A stretch of DNA of 64,000 nucleotides from Streptomyces umbrinus (GCF_030817415.1 NZ_JAUSZI010000002.1:4154001-4218000); one strand, 5' to 3'; shown: positions 37,669-46,640, counted from the stretch's first letter. Notes: generated from the sequence alone by a model not told the origin. Numbers and translations are program-made.

Positions 37669-39747
37669 TCACCGGTCCTCCACAATGAAGCAGGCCCGTT
37701 CATAGAGCTCGTCGAACGTGATGACTTCGACGTCCTGGATAGATCGCCTGTACTGCTCGAAGGAGGTGATCTTCTCCGGGTTCGTCGCGCCACGGTCGGT
37801 GAACTCGCTGAGGCTTCCGATCACCAGCACCTGTCGCGGGCGAACGGTGGAGATTTCGATGTCGGTCGGAACACCGTCGTCCCGATAGAGCCGGTGCAGT
37901 TCGCCGGTGACCAGCCGTAGGGCCTTGTGGGCGGTCTTCTGCACCTGCGCCACGGCGCCGACAACATCCTTGGAGACCTGGTAGACGTCCGGGGGCCGGT
38001 ACGGCGCGCGGGCCAGCAGGGGTGTCACGTGGGTCTTGATCTCGCAGAGCAGCAGGCTGCTGATGAAGCCCTTGGAACGCATGACGGCGTCACTGCGCTT
38101 ACCCGCCCCTGTAAAGATGTTGGCGCCAGTCGTGATGCGCTCCAGCTTGCCGTCGTCGAGGGGTTCACAGGCGACGAGGTTGAGGCCGTACCCGAAGATC
38201 CACGGATTCTCCTCGAAGAATCCCTGCCAGACCGCCTCCGACCCTGCCACCCGGCCGCGCTCCCGCTCGAAGAACTCCGGGTCGGTCAACAGCTTCTTGA
38301 ACCGTTGGAGTTGCGACTTGCGGTTGCTGATTCGCCGAATGTCCTCTTCCGTGAGGGCGCCGCCGATGGCGGTCCTGACGGCTTCGAGGAGCGTCGTCCG
38401 ATCCTGGTCGGCGAGCAACCGAGCCAACTCGGCTTCGTCGCCGACGACCAACCGCAGGCTGCTCCCAGGGATGTCCAACCCGACGCAACTCTGGAGAAAG
38501 CTGATGACCTTCCAGAAGTTCTCGTGGACATCGCTGGTGTCGACGAGCGCCTTGATTATCTGAGTGGCCTCGGTGCCGGGTATCGCCTCCATGGCCGCTG
38601 TCCTCACGGCCTTGGTCTTGTCCTTCTTCCACAGTTTGATCCTGGGTGAGAGGGCGCCGTCCTTGTTGATGAGGGCGACGTGGCACAGCGTTGCCACCAG
38701 CGGCCTGTCATCGAGGAGGAAGTCGGTGATCTTCCGACCCGTGCGGGCGTCGTAGAAGTAGGGGAATCCGTGGCCGCGGATCTCAAGGTCGGAGAAGTCC
38801 TGCTGTGTGACATCGAACTCTGTGGACGGGAAGTCGATGCGGAGGCGCCGAACGACCGGGGCATCGGGCTCGACCGTCTGGTTCCTCCAGTCCGGTGGGA
38901 CGGCTGGCAGCGGCCCGATGTCACCTTCGATCACGAGGGACTGAACATCTTCGCGCTGGAGCCGGGTGAGCACGGATTCCAGCCGCTGCCAGATCGCGTC
39001 GGTGACCGCTTTTGTGAACGCGGGTAGGAGCACGCGATCCACGGTGAGGACGGCCTTGTACGTGGCGGCCGTCCATCCGTCACCAGGCATGGGGTGGTAG
39101 AAGCCGCCGTCACGGCGCAGCGTGAGGACGGTCGGGCGGAGCAGGTCGCGGGCGGCCTCCTCGCCATCGTGGTCGAGGAGGCCGTAGGTCTGGCCGAGAA
39201 CGAGGTCGAGTTTGCCGGTGTCGTCGTCATCGAGGGGCAGCGAGACCAGCGGGCCGGTGGCCTGCGTGGGGACCGGCGTGTAGAGCGGCCGGCCCGACAA
39301 GAACTCGAAGGCGCGGAGGGTCCAGCCGTCCGGCCCCAGGAGGCGGTTCAGCTCCTCGACACGTTGGGATGACTGGTCGACGTCGGGCTGTACTTCTGGA
39401 TGAACGAGCCGTGCCAGGAAGGCGAGAAGCACTTCATCGGGGCCATCGAGCAGTTGGAAACGTGGGTCCTCAAAGACCCAGTCGTCGAGCCAGTCCAATG
39501 GGTTGTTGATCCGATGCTGGACGACGTCGCCACGCGCCGTCGTGAACCGGCGGTCCGTCGACGCCAGTCCGTCCAGGTCGTACAGGCCCTCCAGGAAGTC
39601 CGTCTCGTCGAGCCGTCCCCACCAGGGGCCGCCCTCGCCGCGCAGGTAGTCAAAGATGTCGCGTCGCGTCACCGTCGTGATCTTCGGCGTGTTGTGCGGT
39701 GCCGGGGAGGGGTCGGACTGAGTCATGCACCCAGGATGGACGTCCAT
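37669..39747 (-). CDS. Shedu-type (SduA/DUF4263) anti-phage nuclease with AbiJ-like N-terminal domain
   Basis: A 692-aa protein. Residues ~22-155 (ITTVTRRDIFDYLRGEGG, FLEGLYDLDGLASTDRRF, NPLDWLDDWVFEDPRF, FLARLVHP) resemble AbiJ N-terminal domain 3, a presumed sensor module of abortive-infection proteins. The C-terminal ~190 residues (505-692) match DUF4263/Shedu, a PD-(D/E)xK nuclease: WQGFFEENPWIFG (507-519), D553 in KRSDAVM, E569-x-K571 in LCEIKTH, and YRPPDVYQVSKDVVGAVAQV. The middle (160-500) is unassigned. Shedu is an established single-gene phage-defence system. ATG 39747 follows GGTGAG; ATG 39726 is an alternative start. It is the largest cargo gene of the integrated element. Confidence 0.85.
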   Translation of the reverse strand: MDVHPGCMTQSDPSPAPHNTPKITTVTRRDIFDYLRGEGGPWWGRLDETDFLEGLYDLDGLASTDRRFTTARGDVVQHRINNPLDWLDDWVFEDPRFQLLDGPDEVLLAFLARLVHPEVQPDVDQSSQRVEELNRLLGPDGWTLRAFEFLSGRPLYTPVPTQATGPLVSLPLDDDDTGKLDLVLGQTYGLLDHDGEEAARDLLRPTVLTLRRDGGFYHPMPGDGWTAATYKAVLTVDRVLLPAFTKAVTDAIWQRLESVLTRLQREDVQSLVIEGDIGPLPAVPPDWRNQTVEPDAPVVRRLRIDFPSTEFDVTQQDFSDLEIRGHGFPYFYDARTGRKITDFLLDDRPLVATLCHVALINKDGALSPRIKLWKKDKTKAVRTAAMEAIPGTEATQIIKALVDTSDVHENFWKVISFLQSCVGLDIPGSSLRLVVGDEAELARLLADQDRTTLLEAVRTAIGGALTEEDIRRISNRKSQLQRFKKLLTDPEFFERERGRVAGSEAVWQGFFEENPWIFGYGLNLVACEPLDDGKLERITTGANIFTGAGKRSDAVMRSKGFISSLLLCEIKTHVTPLLARAPYRPPDVYQVSKDVVGAVAQVQKTAHKALRLVTGELHRLYRDDGVPTDIEISTVRPRQVLVIGSLSEFTDRGATNPEKITSFEQYRRSIQDVEVITFDELYERACFIVEDR

Positions 39748-40594
39748 CAGCTCACCGGTCGGGCCATTGGAGACTCTTGGGCCTCTTGACTTCAGGGGGT
39801 GACGTCGTTGTCCAGGGCTCTAACGTGGCGGGGTCGGCCCGCCGCGCCAGTCCTTCACAGTCCCCAAAAGACGCTGTCGGCGAAGGCGTCACGTTGCCGT
39901 CGCCCCAGAGGGACTTGCACTCCGGCGCCGTCGGACCTTCGTCGCCGCGGGGCTGATGCTCGTCCAGACCGCCGGGCCGCACGCCACGCTGATGTGGCTG
40001 ACCCGCAGGGCGAGGCCGGAGGAGCGGGCGCTGATCCTGGCATCGCTGCGCCTGTCCCGGCCGCCTAAAGCCGGGACGTGGCCGACGTCTGGTACGGCGC
40101 TCCACCCGCCGTTGGTGACATCGGTGACCATGAGGTGGCTGGCCCCGGATGATGGCGGGCGTCGACGGCCCCCGAGCGGCGACGCTGGCGCGACCACCGG
40201 GCAACGTTGGGGGCTCCTTTCACTGAAGAGCAACCCGTCCCCTCCGCCGCAACAGGCAACTTGAGCAGCATCCCAATACTTCTGACACCCCATCAGGGCG
40301 AGCGTCGGGACACCTCCGAAAGCGTCACTTCACCGTCAAGGTATCGCCCATAGCGCACACGACGCACATCTTGCACACTCACCGAAACCACAGGTCAGCG
40401 GCCCTTCCGGCAGGATCGAGGATCGCCACACACTCCACATAATGCGTCATCAGGAAGGCATCGACCGACCCGCACCACACACCCGTTCAGTTCTTCGAGA
40501 CCAGATTCCGACGGATGGGTCGGGGTGCACGCCAGGACGCGTGTGCATCGTGTGCACCGTCAACCGCCTCGCCGGAATCAGGCGCCTGCGAGCG
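39748..40594. other. Largely non-coding stretch with a possible membrane-protein fragment
   Basis: 847 bp between the Shedu-like gene and the integrase remnant. On the plus strand around 39930-40080 one frame reads AAGLMLVQTAGPHATLMWLT then ARPEERALILASLRLSR, which looks like a piece of a membrane protein but has no start, stop context or ribosome-binding site. The rest shows nothing recognisable. It is probably decayed element DNA. Confidence 0.4.
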
Positions 40595-41340
40595 CTACTC
40601 GTATTCGCGCAGAAGTTTGTCGATGCGCTGGTTGGCGATCTCCTGCCGCCCATACAGACACTTGGCGTAGGTGGTCATGAGCACCTTGACGCTGTTACCG
40701 GCGCGCTCGGCCATCTCGGTCGGGTCGACGCCGGCGTTGAGCCAGGTGGACAGTGCCGAGTGGCGCAGATCGTAAGGGCGGGCCGCGAGCAGAGAGCACA
40801 CCAGATCCGGAGGAAGGCCGCGTTCACGGGCCTCGTGCCAGGCACGGTCGTAGGTACTGGATCCGACGATGCCACCGCGCTCGTTGAAGAACAGCCGCCC
40901 GTCGTCCACGGTGCCGAAGGTGCCGAAGGTGCCGAAGGTGCCGAAGGTGCCGAAGGTCTCTCGCCAAAGCGCTACCAGTTCGGGTGGCAGTGGTACGGGC
41001 CGGGTGTCGTCGGCTGGACGGCCCTTGAGACCGCGTTCGTCGTGGGCTCTTCCGGTGTCGGTCCACCGCTTGCCCGCCAGCGGCAGTGTGCGGTGCACAG
41101 TCACCTGGCCCCAGCCCTCCGCGCAGACACGCAGTTGAGCAGAGACACCCCGACCGCTTCGGCGGGGCGCAGCCCGGCGTAGTACATCCCGGCGAACAGC
41201 CCTACCAACCGCCGTCCACGCGCCCGCCGGTAACCGCCGACGTAGGAGACCGCGCACAACAGGGAACGTGCCTGGCTCGAGTTGGCGACCACCCGCGGGT
41301 CGACCTGGTCGACGGTCTCAGCCAAAGCCCGGCAGCAACA
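40595..41340 (-). pseudogene. Second tyrosine integrase, N-truncated and frameshifted
   Basis: Two frames together encode the C-terminal part of an integrase related to the one at 30402-31795. 41340 to ~41130 reads QARSLLCAVSYVGGYRRARG and FAGMYYAGLRPAEAVGVS (box I region). After a shift near 41125, a second frame runs to 40595 with RPYDLRHSALSTWLNAGVD, RAGNSVKVLMTTYAKC and a C-terminal RIDKLLREYE. The N-terminal ~250 residues are missing. A five-fold FGT repeat interrupts the region before DDGRLFFNERGG. It is the remnant of an older or tandem element. Confidence 0.8.
40910..40954 (-). repeat. Five tandem copies of a 9-bp unit (codes FGT x5)
   Basis: GGTGCCGAA is repeated five times without change inside the second integrase remnant. 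In the reading frame it gives (FGT)5 between WRET and VDDGRLFF. The homologous integrase at 30402 has a single FGT at this point (KEFGTAKDGRLFA), so this is a slippage expansion. Confidence 0.9.
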
Positions 41341-41462
41341 ACGCCCCCTGGAGTCCCGTCGTACACCCAAACCCAGATTCGAGCGCGGATCGGACCTGCA
41401 CCTCGCGGCTGTCTCTGCCAGCCCCATTCGATCAAGGGAGGATGAAAGGTAGGATAGGTAGC

Positions 41463-41726
41463 ATGAGTGAGCCTACCGGCAAGTACTCGATCACCATGCC
41501 GCGCGATATCGCCGAAGCCGCCAAGGCCCGCAGTGGCCCCTCCGGCCTGTCCGCCTACGTCGCCGCAGCCGTCGCCCGCCAGATCGAGCGGGACAACCTC
41601 AACGAGCTCATCACGGTGGCGGAGGCCGAACACGGCCCCATCACCGACGAAGAGGTTCAGGCTCTGCGCGACCAACTCCACCAAGCCCGAGAGCAGCAGA
41701 CCCAAGGCGGGGCGAACGCCGCGTGA
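41463..41726 (+). CDS. Antitoxin of a VapBC-like pair
   Basis: An 87-aa protein starting at ATG 41463 (MSEPTGKYSITMPRDIAEAAKARSG). The opening KYSITMPRDIAEAAK followed by GLSAYVAAAVARQIERDN is a ribbon-helix-helix pattern: a beta-strand then two helices, as in DNA-binding antitoxins. The C-terminal helical tail (EEVQALRDQLHQAREQQ) would wrap the toxin. Its stop overlaps the toxin's GTG (GTGA), typical of type II toxin-antitoxin operons, which are usually autoregulated by the antitoxin or the complex. It may help keep the integrated element in the chromosome. Confidence 0.8.
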   Translation: MSEPTGKYSITMPRDIAEAAKARSGPSGLSAYVAAAVARQIERDNLNELITVAEAEHGPITDEEVQALRDQLHQAREQQTQGGANAA

Positions 41727-42136
41727 CCCCCTCCCCCGCCGCCCCCGGCGGCACCCTGGTTCTCGACAGCGAAGGGCTGGCCAAGGCCGTCCTGCGCGAC
41801 CGTACTGTCACCGGCTGGCTCGCTCTCGCCCGCGCCGACGACCTGCGGGTGATCACTTCCGCAGCCACCCTCGTGGAAGTGATCCACCCACGGATCAATC
41901 GCCCAGCGCTGGAATGGACCCTGTCCCGCCTTGTCATCGAACCGGTCACCGAGCCCCTCGCCCGTCACGCCGCCGCCCTCCTCGCCGACGTCGGCCTGCA
42001 CGGCCACAAGTGCGCCATCGACGCCATGCTCAGCGCCACGGCACTGGTCGCCCCCCGACCCGTCACCGTTCTCACCTCTGACCCCGAGGACCTCGCCGCG
42101 CTCTGCCGTGGGCGCGTCACCGTCATCAAGATCTGA
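41723..42136 (+). CDS. PIN-domain ribonuclease toxin (VapC-like)
   Basis: A 137-aa PIN-domain protein. The acidic metal-binding residues are in place: D15 (LVLDSEGLAKAVL), E52 (LVEVIH), D100 (CAIDAMLSATAL) and D120 (VLTSDPEDLAAL). VapC toxins cleave tRNA or rRNA when freed from the antitoxin. GTG 41723 overlaps the antitoxin stop. It is the last gene of the integrated element, 318 bp before attR; that gap shows nothing recognisable. The target RNA cannot be inferred. Confidence 0.85.
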   Translation: MTPSPAAPGGTLVLDSEGLAKAVLRDRTVTGWLALARADDLRVITSAATLVEVIHPRINRPALEWTLSRLVIEPVTEPLARHAAALLADVGLHGHKCAIDAMLSATALVAPRPVTVLTSDPEDLAALCRGRVTVIKI

Positions 42137-42454
42137 GCGCACACCGCCCGCCTGATCAATTACGATGCCCACACCTACATACAGCCGGGCCAGCCTTGAG
42201 CCATCGGCCCCCGGAAGCCGGAACCTCGGTATAGGCACACGCCCCGGCCATCAGAACGAGAAAACGAGAAGCCGTAGGACCTGCCCGCGCGCCCCGACAC
42301 GCCTCCCCATACGGCGGAACCGACGAGCATCAGACTGAAGTTCGCCACAAGACGACCAAACAGGTCATTTCACATTCGCGGGACATGTGCGGGACGGCGG
42401 GCTTGACGGCCAGTCAGATAAGCCACTGGCCTGCCAAAACCTGTGGGAACTATC

Positions 42455-42493
42455 CCTCCGGAGCCGTGTGCGCAGGTTCGAATCCTGCCGGGG
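42455..42493 (+). repeat. attR: second 39-bp attachment-site copy
   Basis: Identical to 30106-30144 of tRNA-Arg, from the anticodon loop through the T-arm into the acceptor stem. It is followed by GGGGCAC, with one G fewer than at the tRNA. It lacks the 5' half and is not a functional tRNA. Confidence 0.9.
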
Positions 42494-42550
42494 CACTCAC
42501 CACACAGCCAGCCTAAATCAAGCACTGAGCTGGGCGGATGCCTAGATGAG

Positions 42551-42583
42551 AGAGCGGGAGTCAGTCTCACTGACTCCCGCTCT
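42551..42583 (+). terminator. Hairpin with T-rich tail, probably the original tRNA-Arg terminator
   Basis: AGAGCGGGAGTCAG (42551-42564) and its exact complement (42570-42583) flank a 5-base loop and are followed by TTCTCGTTGTCT. It lies 58 bases after attR. Before integration it would have lain just downstream of tRNA-Arg, so it marks the original chromosomal side. Confidence 0.75.
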
Positions 42584-42788
42584 TTCTCGTTGTCTCTCAC
42601 TGTTCGCGCACTATCTGCGATACACGCGACACGCCCTGACCTTCCAGCTGGTTCGTAGCGCAAGGTCAGCTGACTGGCCTCTTTCAGCTCTGCCCACCTG
42701 GCATCCTCAGCCCATGCTTCGACAGATCCTGACCCCTTTTCCCCAGGTCAAGCCTAAAAGTTCTGACTGGAGTAGGCTTTCAGTTTAC

Positions 42789-44300
42789 CTATTCGCGGTC
42801 TCCGTTACTGGCACGGCTCTGGTATGCGCCGAGCTTCATGCCAGGGGGCAGTTTCGTGCTCCGGTGCAGTCGGGCTGCGGAGATTTGTTCGGCCCTCAGC
42901 CCCTTGGCCTGTGAAAGATCGGCGCTCTCCAGCATGGCGTCACGGAAATCGGCGGAAGACAGGCGGGACTGGAGGAATTCGGCGTTCTGGAGTTTAGCTT
43001 GGCGAAAGCTGACCCGCTCCAAGTTGGCGTGGGAGAAATTGGCTCCCCTCGCATCTGCCAACCTAAACGTGGCCTCCTCCATATTCGCCTCATGGAACGT
43101 TGCACCGCCGAGGTGTGCGAACATGAGGTCCGCCTTCTGGAGCGCGGCGCCCTGAAAGAGCGCATTCAGTAAAGACGACCGAGCAAGGTTAACGTTCTGG
43201 ATCCAGGCGTTCCGCAAATCGACGTGATTGAACATACCGTCACTCATGTCCGCTCCGCGGAGGTCAGTACGCCGGAGGTTGATATGCACTCGGCCTGCGC
43301 TGCGGTTGGGCCTTCGCCCTAGGACGGTCAGAGCGGCCTGGACATCCTCACGAGGCTTGGCATTTCCGTTGTCGGGTGGGTCATCCGAATCCACGCCGGC
43401 ATGCTGCCGTATGAAGGACACCAATACGTCGATGACGGTCGCATGATCCTTATCGGAGTCCCTCATGATGCGTTCGAGTGAGTAGATACCCCCGAGCCTC
43501 TGGGTGAGGCTGTCCGACGACAGGAGCTTGATGGCCTCGACATAGCGCTCGGTCACCTGGCCCTCGCGAGCCAGCTCTGCCTGCTCGCGGTCCTTCTTCC
43601 GAGTGTGCTGGAACAGCAATTCCGTGTGCTGGTGAGACTTGTGCGTATACCAGAGTCCGAAGCCCGCAACGACCCCAGCCCCGAGAGCAACAAGCATGGT
43701 GCGGAAGCCGGTGATGACGACGCCGTCGGCGGGCTGAAGGTTCTTCGTGCGGAGGTGAGCGCCATCGATCCACCATGGGCCATTCCATAGAAGGAGGCCG
43801 TACCCCACAGCGGCGAACATTAGGGCGATGGGGAGCAGAATGCGCTTCGCGCTGGGTCTCGTGCCGCGCCTCTTGGACCGTTTCCTGCCTGGAGAGGTGG
43901 GTGCGGTTTCAGGAACCAATGCCGGTGCGAAATCGCTGAGTGCGTCAGCCGACGCCGGTCCGAACTCGCCGAGTGCCGCACGCGCTCGGGAGATCCGAAT
44001 GGCCTCCGCGGTTATGTCGTGTCGCATCTCGGATCGACTCCAGGAGCGTTCCGCGAGTTCCCACATAGTCGTGAGAGAGATCAGGTCGGCGCCGGTGATC
44101 TCAGCCAGCGCCACCACCGCACCCTTGGGCGCGAGCAATCGGCCGTTTAAATATCGCTGCCAGGACGTCTTGGAGTAGTCCGTGCTGTCTGCCACAGACT
44201 TGATACTCATCCCACTGTCGTCCACCAGCGCGCGCAGCTGACTCGCGAACTCCCTGACCATCGGGTCAAGTTCCTCCGGCAAGGCTTTCCAGTGAGGCAT
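42789..44300 (-). CDS. XRE-HTH / membrane / pentapeptide-repeat protein
   Basis: A 503-aa protein. The N-terminal HTH of XRE type is at ~15-80 (REFASQLRALVDDSGMSIKS, TDYSKTSWQRYLNG). After a basic linker (RKRSKRRGTRPSAKR) come two membrane helices at ~153-171 and 196-217, then a coiled segment (RKKDREQAELAREGQVTERY) and the conserved RLGGIYSLERIMRDSDKDHA region. About 25 pentapeptide repeats of the A(D/N)LxxA type follow (338-468; DLRGADMSDG, ANFSHANLERVSFRQAKLQN). Likely cytoplasmic HTH and repeat domains on a membrane anchor; function unknown. ATG 44300 follows AAGGGGGGG. It lies just outside the integrated element, in a second accessory patch. Confidence 0.8.
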   Translation of the reverse strand: MPHWKALPEELDPMVREFASQLRALVDDSGMSIKSVADSTDYSKTSWQRYLNGRLLAPKGAVVALAEITGADLISLTTMWELAERSWSRSEMRHDITAEAIRISRARAALGEFGPASADALSDFAPALVPETAPTSPGRKRSKRRGTRPSAKRILLPIALMFAAVGYGLLLWNGPWWIDGAHLRTKNLQPADGVVITGFRTMLVALGAGVVAGFGLWYTHKSHQHTELLFQHTRKKDREQAELAREGQVTERYVEAIKLLSSDSLTQRLGGIYSLERIMRDSDKDHATVIDVLVSFIRQHAGVDSDDPPDNGNAKPREDVQAALTVLGRRPNRSAGRVHINLRRTDLRGADMSDGMFNHVDLRNAWIQNVNLARSSLLNALFQGAALQKADLMFAHLGGATFHEANMEEATFRLADARGANFSHANLERVSFRQAKLQNAEFLQSRLSSADFRDAMLESADLSQAKGLRAEQISAARLHRSTKLPPGMKLGAYQSRASNGDRE

Positions 44301-44473
44301 TGCCCCCCCCTTGCTTGAAATATGTCCGCGTCGACTCAGCAACTACAACTTACGCATCCCGAGACACATTTGAATCAGCTGACGCCATTGCTCTCAAACA
44401 CTAGTCGGAGTGGGGCATGGGTGACCGTCAAGTCGACGCACCGCATGACCCTATCGAGCCCGAAGCTGGATGC

Positions 44474-45893
44474 TAGTGTGATGCGCCAGAAATCCTGATG
44501 GTTAGTTACTACCCTGTTGGCATGTCGCATTCGGGGCCTTCTGCTGTGGCGATCACGTTGTCCGAGACGGAGCGTGCCGAGTTGGTGCGCCGGACGGAAT
44601 TGCCGCACCGGCGCTCGGCCGAGAAGGCCCGCATCATCCTGGCGTGTGCTGACGGCATGTCAAACGCGGGTGTCGCACGGCTCGTCGGTGTCCAGGCCAA
44701 GACGGTCGGCAAGTGGCGTCGGGCATTCGCCGCAGAGCGGATGGCCGGGCTGGAAGACGCCGGCTGGATTGGCCGGCCGAAGGCCGACCTGATCCTCGAC
44801 GATGCCGAGCGCAGACAGCTCCAGCAGTGGGCTCGGCAGGCCAAGACCGCCCAATTCCTCGCGTTGCGGGCCAAGATCGTGCTGCGCTGCGCGGAGGGCG
44901 GGACGAACCAGCAGGCCGCGGCCGACCTCGGCATCGACAGGTCGACCGTGGACCGCTGGCGGGCCCGGTTCATCGCGAAACGCCTCGAGGGTCTGCAGGA
45001 CGAGCCCCGCTCGGGCCGACCGCCTTCGATCCTCCTCGACCAGGTCGAGGAGGTCGTCGTGGCCACCCTGGAGTCGGTCCCGGGCCAGGACACGCACTGG
45101 TCACGGGCCTCGATGGCCCAGCGCACCGGCCTGTCGAAATCGACCATCGGGCGAATCTGGAAGCGGTTCGACCTCAAGCCCCACCTGCAGGACTCCTTCA
45201 AGCTCTCCACCGACCCGCAGTTCGTCGCCAAGGTCGTCGACGTTGTCGGCCTGTACCACCACCCGCCCGAGAAGGCGGTCGTGCTCTGCGTGGACGAGAA
45301 GAGCCAGATCCAGGCGCTGGACCGCTCGCAGCCGGTGCTGCCGATGATGCCGGGCATGCCCGAACGCCGCACCCACGACTATCTGAGGCACGGCATCACC
45401 AGCCTGTTCGCCGCCTTCAACATCGCCGACGGCACCGTCATATCAGCACTGCACCGCCGCCACCGGGCGATCGAGTTCAAGAAGTTCCTGGTCACGATAG
45501 ACAAGGCGGTGCCCGCCGGGCTCGACGTGCACCTCGTCTGCGACAACTACGCCACCCACAACACCGCCGACATCAGGACATGGCTCGGCAGACACCCACG
45601 CTTCCACGTCCACTTCACCCCCACCGGCTCCTCGTGGATGAACCAGGTAGAGCGGTGGTTCGGCCTGCTGACCGACAAGCTCATCCGCCGCAGCGTCCAC
45701 ACCTCCGTGAAGGCGCTGGAGGACGACATCACCGCATGGATCGACACCTGGAACCAGAACCCGCGGCCCTTCACCTGGACCAAGACAGCCGACGAGATCC
45801 TCAACTCTCTCGCCGACTACCTCACCAAGGTCGGAACCACCGGCCAGAAAACCGAGCAAAACTAACCATCAGGATTTCTGGCGCATCACACTA
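44474..45893. mobile_element. Intact IS630-type insertion sequence, 1,420 bp including target TA
   Basis: Perfect 33-bp inverted ends (44474-44506 and 45861-45893) beginning TAGTGTGATGCGCCAGAAAT enclose one transposase gene. The outermost TA on each side is the TA target duplicated by IS630/Tc1-type elements. The perfect ends and complete gene indicate a recent insertion. Confidence 0.93.
44522..45865 (+). CDS. IS630-family transposase
   Basis: A 447-aa transposase. Two tandem helix-turn-helix modules (~15-75, [20 protein letters not shown]; ~95-155, [20 protein letters not shown]) bind the inverted ends. The DDE_3 catalytic domain carries D258 ([13 protein letters not shown]), D341 ([12 protein letters not shown]) and E377 ([19 protein letters not shown]). 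ATG 44522 ([20 protein letters not shown]) is preferred. An upstream in-frame ATG at 44498 lies inside the left inverted repeat. All catalytic residues are intact. Confidence 0.93.
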   Translation: MSHSGPSAVAITLSETERAELVRRTELPHRRSAEKARIILACADGMSNAGVARLVGVQAKTVGKWRRAFAAERMAGLEDAGWIGRPKADLILDDAERRQLQQWARQAKTAQFLALRAKIVLRCAEGGTNQQAAADLGIDRSTVDRWRARFIAKRLEGLQDEPRSGRPPSILLDQVEEVVVATLESVPGQDTHWSRASMAQRTGLSKSTIGRIWKRFDLKPHLQDSFKLSTDPQFVAKVVDVVGLYHHPPEKAVVLCVDEKSQIQALDRSQPVLPMMPGMPERRTHDYLRHGITSLFAAFNIADGTVISALHRRHRAIEFKKFLVTIDKAVPAGLDVHLVCDNYATHNTADIRTWLGRHPRFHVHFTPTGSSWMNQVERWFGLLTDKLIRRSVHTSVKALEDDITAWIDTWNQNPRPFTWTKTADEILNSLADYLTKVGTTGQKTEQN

Positions 45894-45934
45894 GCGCCCT
45901 ACTGGGGAGTTCGTATCATCTTCGCTCGATCGAC

Positions 45935-46640
45935 CCGTAAGAGTTCGTAACGGGATCATGAGCGGGCCTTCTTGAGTCGTCTCCAGCAGATGAGCCCGCA
46001 GGCGAGGGAGACGAACGCGTCGTGGAATTCGGTACGGCGTACCCAGCGGACAGCCAGACGCTTGAACCGGGGATTAACATGAATGTCTGCTCGACGACAT
46101 AGCGGAGCTTCCCCAGGCCTTTGATGTTGAGGGCATCCTTGCGGGAGATGACGGGCAGGATCCGGCGTTTGCGGAGCTCTTCGCGGTTGGGTTTGGAGTC
46201 GTAGGCCTTGTCGCCGAGAAGCGAGTCGGGTCGGCGGCACGGTCGGCCGGACCGTCCCACGACAGGTGGGATGCCGTCGACGAGGGCGAGGATCTGCGTG
46301 ACGTCATTGACGTTGGCGGCGGCGGTGTCGACTTTGAGCGTGGTGAGCCGTCCGTCGCAGATCAGGTGGTGTTGCTGCCTGCCTTCCGACAGTTGACGGC
46401 GACGGACCGGTGTCGGTGCCCCCATTTTTCGCGCGGATGTGGGAGCCGTCCACGTAGGCCCGGGACCAGTCGAGTTCGCCGGCTGTGTTGAGTTCGGCGA
46501 GCAGGATGTGGTGCAGCTGGTCGAAGACTCCGGCCTGCTGCCAGCGGTCCAGGCGCTGACGTCGTTCCGTCCCAGACGACGTAAGAGGCGCCAGCGCGGA
46601 CTGCAGACAGATCCTGTGCGACGGGGCCCGGAACGCCATA
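45935..46640 (-). pseudogene. IS5-type transposase remnant with several frameshifts
   Basis: Pieces of one transposase are spread over three minus-strand frames: RLDRWQQAGVFDQLHHILLA and YVDGSHIRAKNGG (about 46580-46410), HHLICDGRLTTLKVDTAAAN with LLGDKAYDSKPNREELRKRR and ISRKDALNIKGLGKLRYVVE (46380-46090), then FKRLAVRWVRRTEFHDAFVS and CWRRLKK (46070-45956). At least two frame changes and an N-terminal loss make it non-functional. It abuts the IS630 element. Minus-strand sequence just upstream (46640-46720) reads VAHGTIANMRSIDDPLMLET, which I cannot assign. Confidence 0.8.

Larger units (their letters stand above)
30145..42454. mobile_element. Degenerate integrative element (AICE/pSAM2-like) in tRNA-Arg(CCG)
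   Basis: About 12.3 kb flanked by the 39-bp direct repeat. Next to attL are int, xis and a repSA remnant in the order of pSAM2-type actinomycete integrative and conjugative elements. No FtsK-like tra gene, spd genes or intact replication initiator are seen, and int and repSA carry frameshifts, so it is probably immobile without help. Cargo is a Shedu-type nuclease, a VapBC-like pair, small membrane proteins and an IS5-type insertion. A second integrase remnant near the right end suggests accretion of two related elements. Confidence 0.85.

Noticed and set aside
40395..40425. A third attachment-site copy near CCGGCAGGAT, which would prove two tandem elements
   Set aside because: Only about 10 bases match the complement of the tRNA 3' end, which is too short to distinguish from chance in this sequence.
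40910..40954. Short tandem repeats as a CRISPR array
   Set aside because: The five 9-bp units are contiguous with no spacers, lie within a coding remnant, and no cas gene is nearby.
42455..42493. Second tRNA-Arg gene
   Set aside because: Only the anticodon-loop-to-acceptor portion is present. There is no D-arm or 5' acceptor strand. It is the attR copy of the attachment site.
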